Shown here: positions 26,398 to 38,000 of the stretch, piece after piece
Layout: the number at the start of each line of letters is the position of its first letter
Position numbering within the stretch: the first letter of the stretch is position 1
NCBI GenBank assembly: GCA_943846675.1
Contig: OX044357.1
Coordinates: forward strand, 2,294,001 to 2,358,000
Direction: 5' to 3'
Source: UBA987 sp002292105
GTDB lineage: Bacteria; Bacteroidota; Bacteroidia; NS11-12g; UBA9320
DNA length: 64,000 bases
The notes under the pieces: generated by a model
The model's input: only the letters and a program-made list of their open reading frames with translations
Told to the model about the DNA's origin: nothing
Database searches by the model: none
Translations under genes and position numbers: made by a program

Positions 26398-26898
26398 TTA
26401 TTCAAATGCTTGCCTATTCTCTGATATGAACTTTGCTAACAAACCAGCCAGGTCGTCTGGATATTTATAAAACTCTTGGTCGCATTGCGCCCATACTTTT
26501 TCAGCATTTTCTTCAATACCATTGATGATGGCTATGCGTGCCTCCTTGCTTCTTGCAACCTCCCCATGCGGAAATTCATTATTGGCCTTATGAACGATTG
26601 TTGCAGTTTCTAAGGCTCCAATTTCTTGAAGGCTAACCACGGTTTCTTCTGCGAATTCCCCGCTCGAATTCCAATAAAATTGACTAAAACCACCGTTGTT
26701 TATTTCTCGCTCTAAGTTTCCAACGTATAAGGCGACTTTTTGCAGATCATTGAGCAAATCAACATCATCACCGTAATTGGACAATCTATTGAGTTGATCA
26801 TCAACATCCATAACAACCTTGTGCGCGTCTTCATTCTGCAAAACGGCGTTTAAGTCGAATGATTTGGATGATTTTCGAAAGAAATCTAGTAGGCCCAT
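26398..26898 (-). CDS. DUF4375 (DMP19-like) protein
   Basis: A 166-residue cytoplasmic protein. The segment VGNLEREINNGGFSQFYWNSSGEFAEETVVSLQEIGA (about residues 52-88) carries the VxNGGFxQFxxNSSG signature of the DUF4375/DMP19 family, acidic proteins thought in Neisseria to mimic DNA. Isoelectric character here is also acidic. Often found in accessory islands. The N-terminal part (GLLDFFRKSSKSF) is amphipathic. Role not known. Confidence 0.8.
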   Translation of the reverse strand: MGLLDFFRKSSKSFDLNAVLQNEDAHKVVMDVDDQLNRLSNYGDDVDLLNDLQKVALYVGNLEREINNGGFSQFYWNSSGEFAEETVVSLQEIGALETATIVHKANNEFPHGEVARSKEARIAIINGIEENAEKVWAQCDQEFYKYPDDLAGLLAKFISENRQAFE

Positions 26899-26964
26899 TT
26901 GAGCTTACAATATAGTAAGAATCTCAATTTTCACACAAACCCAATGATGTATGTATTGAGCGCG

Positions 26965-27141
26965 TTACGCATAAGCCATTTCAATGTTGTACTTACGTTG
27001 ATATTGTTTCGGAGACAATCCTGAATACTTTCTAAAAGTAGATCTAAAGGCATTTTCATCGTTATAGCCAATATCGTACATCACCTCAAGTATGGTTTTA
27101 GTGGTAGACTCTAGTTTCTTTTCCTTACAATATCTGACTAC
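26965..27141 (-). pseudogene. Remnant of an AraC-family regulator (C-terminal HTH only)
   Basis: Between the DUF4375 gene and the T9SS gene, the minus strand encodes about 58 residues with no start codon: KTILEVMYDIGYNDENAFRS, then TFRKYSGLSPKQYQRKY and a TAA at 26965-26967. This is the last helix-turn-helix of an AraC/XylS regulator (GYNDxxxFxRxFRKxxGxSPxxYR). The upstream end is a TGA at 27142-27144 inside the T9SS gene, whose stop (27138-27140) overlaps it. The first HTH and all of the effector domain are missing, so it is a truncated relic made by a deletion or insertion. Confidence 0.75.
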
Positions 27142-28334
27142 TCAACCAACAGCACAGCATGTTGACGCTTCGTTTTTCCTATTAACTCAACATAATAAGT
27201 GCCAGTTGTTAAGTCACGTGTATCAATTGTCTTTTTGTCTTTTTGATTGACAACAGACCGTCCCATTGCATCAAATATGGCAAGGTTGAACTCCACGAGA
27301 TTTGTCTGAATCTGAACAGTAGATACTGCAGGATTTGGGTAGAGTAATAATTGATCTTGACCATAAACATTAAGTGGTTCTATCGATACACTTCCTTTAG
27401 TAACCATCCATATATAGTCTACTATGGTTTGATAATTTGAGGTTACTGTAGAGTCGACACCCCATTCCGCTTTAAACTCAAAATTTGTAGGTGGTTTTTC
27501 TCCGAACACTTCGATGTACTCTGCAACCGCCGCCATAAAATACCAAGTAGACCGGCCATGAGGAGCCAAGTCTTCGAATAACAGTTCAGGTCGAATGTTT
27601 TTAACTGCTGTATTCTGGTGACACATCAATACTGCTTTACTGATGTTGTGCAACCGTATATCGAGATTTGGCCTTGCTGCTTGAAGCTGCGTTACCAGCA
27701 ACTCCATCCAGTCTTGATAATCACCGAGCCCATATGTATGCCAGTTCGCAATTGCCGTGGCCGTCAAGGTGCTTGGATCATCATTTGTCCCTCCATATCG
27801 GTTTAATGCTGGCCAACCTGCATACACCACATAACGTCTGCTGGCATTTGGTGCATTTGTTGCCCACTCATCAATTAGATAGAGCAGTTTAGTGACGTAC
27901 GCCTGTCCCATATTTGTCGTATCTGAGGGATCAAACGCCTGACCATCGAAATTGTCAGGAACAAAGCCGAGCAAATCAATTTCCTTCACACCATCCCAAG
28001 AAGCGGTCCATTTCTGCATGTGCGGTGTTGATATTTCTGAATGGAAGTTATGTGCTTTAGGCGGCACACTCCATTGGGGGAAAAATCCAAATACTGAACC
28101 TAAAGTAGCAACTTTGGGATTGTTGGTCGTTTCAGTAAATCGAGCTATCCAATTGCCAACGTTTGTACTTGCTGTTGCCTCGCTGTTTCCCGTTTCTAAG
28201 TGGTTATAAAGCGAATTCTTGTAATAATACATATCAACGGTATCACCCGTTTGTGCGCTTAGGCCATTGAAAATTAATGACGTAAGTGCAAAAACACATA
28301 GTCTTATCGTCACGGTATGCTTAGTTGCTTTCAT
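27138..28334 (-). CDS. T9SS type A secreted protein, SGNH-hydrolase-like
   Basis: A 398-residue secreted protein. The signal peptide ends near residue 27 (GLSAQT). The body resembles a group of uncharacterised marine-bacterial SGNH-like proteins: YYKNSLYNHL near 36-45 could hold the nucleophile Ser, and ELLFEDLAPHGRSTWYFMAA near 265-284 the Asp/His block. The match is by pattern only. The C-terminal 75 residues are a type A sorting domain (LLLYPNPAVSTVQIQTN ... TGTYYVELIGKTKRQHAVLLVE). The substrate is unknown. Its stop overlaps the AraC remnant, so this gene end marks a rearrangement junction. Confidence 0.65.
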   Translation of the reverse strand: MKATKHTVTIRLCVFALTSLIFNGLSAQTGDTVDMYYYKNSLYNHLETGNSEATASTNVGNWIARFTETTNNPKVATLGSVFGFFPQWSVPPKAHNFHSEISTPHMQKWTASWDGVKEIDLLGFVPDNFDGQAFDPSDTTNMGQAYVTKLLYLIDEWATNAPNASRRYVVYAGWPALNRYGGTNDDPSTLTATAIANWHTYGLGDYQDWMELLVTQLQAARPNLDIRLHNISKAVLMCHQNTAVKNIRPELLFEDLAPHGRSTWYFMAAVAEYIEVFGEKPPTNFEFKAEWGVDSTVTSNYQTIVDYIWMVTKGSVSIEPLNVYGQDQLLLYPNPAVSTVQIQTNLVEFNLAIFDAMGRSVVNQKDKKTIDTRDLTTGTYYVELIGKTKRQHAVLLVE

Positions 28335-28419
28335 AAAAAGGAATATTTTGATTTTGTATTCATCAGTAAACGCTGAGCAATAATACCCTTTTGCTTACAT
28401 ACTGTGCTGCAGTCAGGTT

Positions 28420-28950
28420 TCAACGCAATTCAATCTTATCTAACAATATCTTGAAGCTTTCTTGCTTTTTGTTTCCAATGAGCAACGCCACCTCTTCAAT
28501 ATAATCGTTCGAAAAGTTGGGACTGTTAAGCCTCCTGCCAAGAAACGAAGGGTACATATCCTTTAATTTTAATTCTATCTCTTGCCAACTACCGTTGGTA
28601 CTGAAAGACGTTATGTATGAATAATAGTCGCCAGTATTGGACTTCACTCTAAATTGATATTTCTTGCCGTCGCCCTTCAGCTTGATATATACCTTTGTTG
28701 CACCACCAATCTGGATTTTTTCAAATCTGTAGCGCACAGAAGAGAACCCACCATTGTTTTCTAAAGACACATCTCCTTGAAACACACCATGGCCATCTTT
28801 ATTGATGGCAAAGGTTCCGGATGACTTTCCACCCATGACAACATCATCAACGATTATCCATTTGTCGATGGTTGTGTTTTTATCAAAATCAAATACGATA
28901 TGCTTGCTTGTGTTGCCCAGCATAAGGCCTAGTAGTACTAAATATTTCAT
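28420..28950 (-). CDS. CIA30-family protein
   Basis: A 176-residue protein matching the complex I intermediate-associated protein 30 family, a jelly-roll beta-sandwich. Typical features: FDFDKNTTIDKWIIVDDVVMGGKSSG (about 21-46), FQGDVSLENNGGFSSVRYR (about 56-74), and YQFRVKSNTGDYYSY (about 97-111). A short hydrophobic N-terminus suggests export. In bacteria the family has no proven complex I role; carbohydrate binding is a common suggestion. It lies 62 bases downstream of the giant gene on the same strand. Confidence 0.8.
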   Translation of the reverse strand: MKYLVLLGLMLGNTSKHIVFDFDKNTTIDKWIIVDDVVMGGKSSGTFAINKDGHGVFQGDVSLENNGGFSSVRYRFEKIQIGGATKVYIKLKGDGKKYQFRVKSNTGDYYSYITSFSTNGSWQEIELKLKDMYPSFLGRRLNSPNFSNDYIEEVALLIGNKKQESFKILLDKIELR

Positions 28951-29012
28951 TTAAAAGGCATTTTATTTTAAAAAAATCACCAATAACTGCTATGAAATTC
29001 TAGCGTATAAAG

Positions 29013-32000
29013 CTAACGTACTACCTGTATCTCTCCTGATTCATGATACTTCCGACCACGATTGTCGACTATGTTCATGATATACACGTAAGCGCCCATT
29101 TGCACTTTTTCGCCTTTATACGTCCCATCCCATTGTTTGAAATCATCAGACTTGTAAATCTGCTCACCCCAGCGGTTATAAATGGTAATGTCGATATTGG
29201 TATAACCCAATCCAACAACCTTAAAAACATCGTTAACACCATCATTGTTTGGACTGATTGCATTTGGGATGAACAACAATATCTCATCTTTGATTATCAA
29301 GGTTTGTTCTGCTGTATCTAAGCAACCTTGATCACTAGTCACAAACAGCGTCACTAGGTACTCTCCTGCATCCGCATACACGTGATTCGGGTTTTCCAAA
29401 CTACTGAGCTGCGTATCGCCAAAATCCCAGTTCCATGCCACAACATTGGCCGTGGATTTATCTGTAAACTGGACATCCGGATCTGATATATAAATTTCCG
29501 TTGGTGTGTACGTAAAATCGGCTACCGGTTTGGGGAAGACTTCAAATGACGTATCCAGTTGTATGTTACATCCATTTAACCCGTAAACATTAAATCGTAC
29601 CTGATACATCCCACGATTATACGTTCCAAAGAAATTGTATTTATCGGTTATTCGTTCGCCATTGACAAACCAAACCACGCTATCCTCACCTCCTGCACGT
29701 TCGCTTGAAACAAAAACACCCAAAGGTTCACAACCCTCATGTGGATTAAGCAATATGGTATTGGTTGGAATGGCCAGTACTTCAATATCAATAGAGTCTG
29801 AAGAAGTACATCCTGCTGAATTGGTTAAGGTATGCACCACCTTGTTTGCGCCTATAGCAGCCCAACTCGGATCAAACAGTCCGGTCAAATTGACATAGGC
29901 CCCGCCACTAAAACTTCCTCCAGATGTAATTGGATTGATTTGCGTTGCAGCTACGTTCTGACAAAGTGGGCCTACAGCTGGCAATCCAGCATCCGAGATT
30001 GCCTCAATGGTTATGTCTATGGAATCCATGTTCGAACAGCCATTGCCGTCTGTAAAGGAATAATAAACCTTATGGTTGCCCGCTTGCGCGATGCTTGGGT
30101 CAAATCGTCCTGCTGTATCAAGATAGGCCGTAGGTGTAAATCGCCCACTCGGGTTTACAGCTGCGGTGATTGTAAAAATTGATGTATTCTCGCATTGTGG
30201 CATCGAGGCATTGATGCTGGCATCTGGAATAGAATCAACACGAATACTTGTCGAATCCGTGTTTGAACACCCGTTTCCATCTGTAAATGTGTAGAGTAAC
30301 TTATGCGTGCCCACCGTTGCTAATTGAGGATCAAAGACGCCAGCAGTTGTCAAATATCCCGTTGAGTTAAAACCTCCTCCAACATTGATAACAGGAGTTA
30401 TCGTCTGGATTCCTGCATTGGCACAAAACGGACCAGATGGCGTTATTGAGGCGTCTGGGATTGTATCAATAATCACTACCACCGAATCGGTGTTGGAGCA
30501 ACCATTACCATCCGTAAAGGAATAATAAATTTTGTGGTTTCCACTCCCTGCGAGCGCTGGATCAAATCGTCCTGTCGTATCTATGTAATTGGTTGGTGCA
30601 AACCTACCACCACTATTAATCGGCGAAAGGTTAAACACGCTTCCATTTTCGCACTGTGGTGATACCGGAGTAATACCTGCGTCAGGAATTGAATCAATTA
30701 TTACCAATGTTGAATCTGTATTGGAGCAACCATTGCCATCCACAAAGGAATAGTAGATTTTATGACTCCCTCGCATGGCTATGGCTGGATTAAATTGTCC
30801 TGTGGTATCAAGGTAGGCGGTAGGTGTAAATCGTCCACCAATATTATTAGCGGTCACGGTAAACAAACCTCCATTCTGACATTGTGGTATAGGGGTATTA
30901 ATACTTGCGTCTGGAATGCTATCAATAACAACGATACTTGAATCTGTATTCGAGCAGCCATTACCATCCACAATAGAATAGTATACTTTGTGACTGCCTG
31001 ACTTGGCAATCGACGGGTCAAAAACCCCAGCCGTATCAAGGTATGCTGTTTGAGAAAATCTTCCACCATTATTTAGCGCTGATATGGTAAACACGCCTCC
31101 ATTTTCACATTGGGGTACTATTGGAATGATTGACGCATCTGGTATTGAGTCTACAACAATATTAACACTGTCTGTGTTCGTGCACCCTGCGCCGTCATCC
31201 AAGGTATAATACACCTTGAATAGGCCTACACCTGCCAACATTGGATTAAAATTACCCGCTGTATCTAAATACGCAGAAGGTGTAAACTTCCCTCCTGCCG
31301 TAACAGCTGAAAGGGTTTGCCTGCCAGCATTTTGACAGTATGGTCCTGAAGGAACAATTGTAGCCGCAGGCAAGGTATCTACCACAATAGTCGAAGAATC
31401 ATTCCCTGTACATCCTTTACCATCGGTAAACGTGTAATATATTTTATGCGTACCTGAGGCTGCGATTAATGGATTAAAGTTACCTGCGGAATCCATGTAA
31501 GGAAGAGGTCCAAATTTACCTCCTGCATTATACCGTGCTGCTAAGGTTTTAATGCCAGCATTTCCGCAAAATGGGCCAGCCTGAGCAATTGATGCATCTG
31601 GTACCGAATCTATCACAGCCACAATCGTATCGCGTCCGATGCAGCCTTTACTATCATCCAGTTGATATATTACATTATGAACTCCGGCTTTGGCGATGGC
31701 TGGATCAAATCGTCCTGCTGTATCAAGGTAGGTCGTAGGTATAAACCGCCCACCTGAATTGACTGGTGTCGCGCTAAATATGCCGCCATTCTCGCACTGA
31801 GGTGTTATCGCATTAATCGACGCATCTGGAATGCTATCAACTTGTACAACGGTCGATGCATATGTATAACAATTCAACCCGTTAATTTGGGTAAAGAATA
31901 TGTTATGAAAACCTGCACCCGCTATGCTTGGATCAAATTTGCCTGATGAATCTATAAACGTACCACCTGAGTAAAACCCGCCTGCATTTGGTGTAGACGT

Positions 32001-35000
32001 AAGCTGATCTATGGTATCGTTTGCACAATATGGTGTGTTGGTGTTAATCGTAACTGGCGTTATTGAATCTACCTGAATATAAATACTGTCCAATCCGCTA
32101 CACCCCTTGCCATCTGTTACCGAATAGTATACCAAATGATTTCCTTTTTTTGCGTCAAATGGGTTAAATACACCGGCCGTATCTATATAGGTTCCGCCAT
32201 AAAAGCGTCCACCCATATTTATCGCTGCTTTTAGTGTATCCACAGCTCCGTTTTCACAATACGGCCCAGCAGGAGTGATAGATGCATCTGGGATAGAGTC
32301 GACCACTATGGTTATAGAATCGTTTGCTACACAATTATTCCCATCTCTGAAGGTATAGTAAATCGTATGACTTCCATTTTTGGCTATACTAGGATGAAAT
32401 TGCCCTGCAGTGTCCAGATAAAGCGTTGGGGTAAACCGACCTCCAACATTAGTGGCGGTAATCGTTTGTATGGATGCATTTTCACAATACGGCCCGGCAG
32501 CTATGATAGATGCATCAGGTATGGTGTCTACCATGATGACGGCAGAATCCTTATTAGAACAGCCGCTCCCGTCAGCGAATGAATAATAAATTTTATGACT
32601 TCCACTTTTTGCCACACTTGGGTCAAATCGTCCGCTAGTGTCTAAATATGTGGTTGGGCTGAATTGTCCTCCAGCATTGACAGCTGTGATGGTTTGAATA
32701 CCTGCGTTTTCACAAAACGGTCCGGCAGCATTGATCGTAGCATTAGGGATAGAGTCTACAACAATCGTAGCCGAATCTGTACTACTACAGCCATTACCAT
32801 CGGTCAATGAATAATATATCACATGGCTGCCTGTTTGTGCGGCATTTGGATCAAAACGCCCTGTGGTATCTTGATAACTGGTTGCGCTAAAACGTCCTCC
32901 AGCATTGTTGGTGGTGATTGATTGAATGCCTGCATTTTCGCAAAACGGTCCGGCAGCATTTATCGAAGCATTAGGAACGGTGTCAATAACAACAATCGTC
33001 GAGTCAGTTCGTAAACACCCATTGCTATTCACAACCGTATAGTAGATTTTATGAGAACCCGCTAAAGCGATTCCTGGATTAAATTGTCCAGTTGAATCAA
33101 GATAAGAAGTTGGTGTAAACCGACCTCCAGAAGTAACGGTGGTTATGGAAAAGACACCCGCGTTCTCACAACGTGGACTTACGGAATTGATTGACGCATC
33201 TGGCAAACTGTCTACAAATATGACAGTTGACGCATAGGTTGTGCAATTAAGCCCATTAGATTGTGTGAAGTATACATTGTGACTACCATATCCGGCAACC
33301 GATGGATCTAAGTTTCCAGTAGAATCTATGAAGCCTCCACCGCTAAAAAATCCTCCGAAATTAGGCGTAGCTGTAGCCAATTGAATACTGTCATCAAGAC
33401 AATAAGGTGTTGCGGTATTTATGGTGATCGGGGTAATTGTATCGACTTGAATCACAGCACTATCCACCGAAGAACATCCGTTACCATCCGTATAGGTGTA
33501 GAACACCTTGTGGCTCCCTTTTTTGGCGACAAATGGATTAAACTCTCCAGCAGAATCCACGTAAGCTCCGCCATAAAATCTACCTCCAGGGTTTACTGTT
33601 GCGTGCAACGTATCAATTGCCCCATTTTCACAGTACGGCGGATTCGTTGTAAACGCTGTATTGGGCAATGAATCGACAACAATTGTTGCCGAATCCGTGC
33701 TTGTGCAGCCGTTTCCATCTGTAATGGTATAATATATGGTATGACTACCTGCGCCAGCTATGGTTGGATTAAATTGACCGATCGTATCGATGTAGGTCGT
33801 TGAGGAAAACTGTCCGCCGACATTATTTGGTGTTATCGTTTGCACAGATTCATTTGCGCAGAATGGCCCTGCTGCAATAATCGCTGCGCTGGGTATAGAA
33901 TCAACTGTGATATTTATGGAATCTGATGTTGTACATCCCTTTCCATCAATCAAACTATACACAACCACGTGACTGCCCGTCATTGCAATTCTTGGATCAA
34001 AATTCCCGACAGAATCAAGATAAGAAGTCACACCGAATAAACCTCCTGAATTCTGAGTTGAAAGTGACCGAATACCTCCGTTTTCACAGAATGGCCCAGC
34101 AGCATGTATCGTTGCGTCTGGAAGCGAGTCAACAAAAACTTCAATCGAATCAATGGCTTCACAATCCGTGGAATTGGTTCGGTAATACACTTTGTTTATT
34201 CGCTGTGAACTTAAACCTGGTGTAAACCATCCAGCCGAGTCCACATAGCTACCGCCATAGAAGTAGCCATCCGTATAGTTCAATGTTATTTGAACCGCGG
34301 TATCATTTTGACACAAAGTATCTACTGGATCAAAAATCAGAACAGGGATTGAATCTACTACAAAGGATCCAGTATCGAGAACCAAACAACCGTTTGTATC
34401 AAGCAAAGAGAAGTAAACAGTATTGGCACCAAAGCTTGTGGAATCGACCAAAACCAAACCACTGCTATCAACGCCACTATGCCCAAAGTAAAAACCTAAT
34501 GAATCTGGCTTGGTTAGCTGAAATGAATCTAAGAGTGAACAAATATTTTCTATCGAGGTAAACAAACTGTCTTTGGTAGGATGTTTATTTACGGTTATGG
34601 AGTCGTAATTACTCGCACAGCCAAACTTGTCAATCACCTGTAATTTCACCGTTTTTACCGGAGAAATATATCGATTTGAGTCTGCGTTGGCGTCGCTCCA
34701 ATTGTAGGTATACGTTCTTTCATTTGTGGGCGTAACAACCACCAATTCTGGGTTATTCTTCGAGACATGGAAGTTTCTAACCCTGTACTCGTTATAGTAA
34801 TAGCTTCTTGCTCCTATCCCAAATTTGAAGCCTGCTTGCGTCCTTGATCCCGCATCGGTATACGAAAGATAAAGCTTGTTATCGATATATATGTCAAACC
34901 GTTGGTTGTTGTACACAATCTTAACCTTGCGCCAAGTACCATTATCTAGATTGATATTCGAAGAGGTCGTATTTAATCTGCCATTATTCCATTCCGTCTG

Positions 35001-38000
35001 AATCTGGTTGCTGTTTTGCTTGTCAAATGCAATGGAATATCCACCAGATGCAAAATCTTCGTTGGTGGGTGTCGTATGCCCAAACATATAGAAATAAAGC
35101 GCGTAGTAGTTTTTACCAGAGGAGTAATAATCAAAGCAAACGGTAAACGAATCTCTTATGGAAAGCGTAGAATCTTCCCATTCAATTTGTCCATTTTCAG
35201 CATTGACCGTATTAGAGGTTAAGTTGACATACCCATTGGAAGCGGTATGTGTCGCTGCGTTTTTCAGTTCACCGGATAGCACTTTATTCATTGAATCCTG
35301 AACAACGTAAGGGTTATCGTATGTTATGTTTGGAGCAACAAATAGAGAGTCGGTCGGACAGATTGTTGTATCGCTAGGTAAATCAAGTTTTGGATACGGG
35401 TTGACCTGCACATAAACACTGTCTTTATATTCACAAGCACTTCGCATTTTGAGCGTAAAATGATCAAAGAAGGCGTAGCTGGTTTTTGTTGTTGTATTTA
35501 CCTTGTTGGTTTGTACAACAACCCTAATCTTTCGTGTGTTTTTAGGCGTCGTACGCGAGTGTTCGAGATATGACCAGCTTGCTCCATAATTTTTCAATCC
35601 AGACTGGTAAATGCCAAGTAAGTTGTTGGAAGCATCCAAATACCGCACAATGACTTGACCTTCATCTTCGTATGAATTATGGCCAACAATGTAACCGGTA
35701 AACGACGTTTTTGCAACACCCGAATCTATTTCTGCGGAGTCTGCAGTTACATCAATATCTTGATATATTTCTAATACTCCTGTGGCACTTGCTGTACTAT
35801 GACTGCCAAAACCAACATAGGTAGAATCCCTTGGGCCATAACTACCTGTCCTTGTCCAAGTTCCTGCACTTGCCGTCCATCCAAGTGTCGTAACATCCTC
35901 CTCAAAACTTGGGTTGAGCAGTAACTGAGGTTTGTCCTGCATTTCATAGAAATACATACCCGTTGTTTTCACCGTAATGGATGAAGTTGAATCTCCAGTA
36001 GACCATACTCCGTCTCCATGCGAAATGGTTCCAGTCAATGTAACGCTGTCTCCTAAGCATAGGTTTGTATCGTTGTTTAATACCTCCACACTAGGAGCGA
36101 ATGGCACATCAATTACAATTGCTATAGAGTCTTTACTGCCGTGGGCAATTTGCTCAACGACCAGTTTAACAGTGAATTGTTGCTCTTGATTGGATGCAGG
36201 ATAAACTACAGTGGGATTGATGGCTGTGTCTTTTAAACCGTTATATCCAAAATCCCAGAAATAACGTATTGAATCTCCTCTCGACGATGTATTGACAAAG
36301 TTGATTACGTTTTCTGGACAGCCCGTGTTATAGTAAAACGCTGCATTGGGTTGAAAAATATCAACGGGGTTACACGTTGTATCGGTGTTTTCTTTGGCTT
36401 CAGCAGACAGTTCAATTTCACCTTTGGCGTCTGCTGGAGTAACTACTTGAACATAGTAAGTCCCCTTCCTGATACAATCCAAAGTAAACGTTGTTAGTGC
36501 ATTGTTGTTACAAGGTCCAGAAGTTAAACTCTTACAATTTCCATAGAAAGTTCTATACCGAATTTCACCTGCTGTAGCATCTGTATATTCTCCTAGTTTA
36601 AATTCTAAATCGACCTTTGTTGTGTCTGTATAGTCAACAACAAACCAGCTCGACTTATAATCTTTCGGACCGTACAAACAGCCCATATCACTTCCATCTT
36701 CCCCGAAATCAGTACCAATCGTATGACAGTTCACCAGCAATCTAAATGAGGTTTGTGCTATAGTATCCAGTTGGAGCGGCAATGCTGTTTCACAGAAATC
36801 ACCTGTATGGTAATTAAAGACCAATTGCGGATAGACATAATCACTACACGCATGCTGACTGCACCTGTTGATTTGTATGTAGTACTTTCCCGGATTGACA
36901 CATATGTAATTCGAATAACTATTACCCATTAAGGAGTAATAAGTACCTGAGGTTGTAATCCTTGGAACATATTCTAAACCAGCAAGTGAGTCGCCGTCAA
37001 CAATAGACTTGTAAACTCGTATTCGATTTTGGTCGTAGCCTTTATTCTTTAATACGGTTGTTCCGCTGAGGTAACTAAATACATAATTGTAGTATAAGTA
37101 TCCGGTAGAATCGACATCAAATTCGTACCATACGGTACCAGCTGTTGCTGGATCCGAACATGAACTGTATGGATATGTTCTGCTATAATCAGTAGAATCT
37201 AATGTTGCACCAGCAAAATATGTGGAGTCCCCTACGTATAAAGTCTCAGGAGCAAATACCGTATTATTACCGTATTTGTCATTTACTTGATTGGCCGATG
37301 AATAAAAGTCAAACTCCGTATCGGGGATGTTTAAACTGTCGTATTTTATTTCCAACCAAACGTTATGATTTACATTTGGTAGGGCGTTGTTGTTGTAATA
37401 GTTTGATGTTTCCACTAACACATAGTAACGCCTTGCTTGACTTTTTTCACATGAAGATATTTGGAATGTGGCAGACAAGTCTGACCCATAATAACAGTAA
37501 TAATAATCTTTATCGACAAAGGTTAACCCATCGGTATAGGTTGAATCGACTTTTCCACTAGACTTTAGGTTCGCAAACGAAAGTGTTCCATCTTCATCCG
37601 ATTCATAGATAGAAAATCGCATGGAATTGGTATGCTGATAGAGCAGGTTTGACACATTTCCTTTCAAATCCACGGTAACATTACCCCTACCTTCTACTAC
37701 AAAAGTGTACCAAAGATTACGTCTGGCTGGGTAACTCCATGGATAGTAGGTTGTATTGTCGGTATAGCGGTAATATGTTGAATCATATAAGTAAACACCT
37801 GCGTTGGAATCTTTTGAATATACGTATGGGCTGACGTGGTTGTAACACGACATCCCTGTAGGATCTGTTCTTTGGGCTCCAGTGCGACATGTAATCATAT
37901 CATGACTCGCAGGCAACACCGTATCTGATGGGTGAACGTCTCCTACTTTTCCATCATAAAACTTACCGCCTCCAGGTATTTTGCCAAAATCATAGGCATT

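Noticed and set aside
29775..34352. CRISPR-like regular repetition
   Set aside because: The period is about 228 bases, in frame within one coding sequence, without conserved short repeats and spacers.
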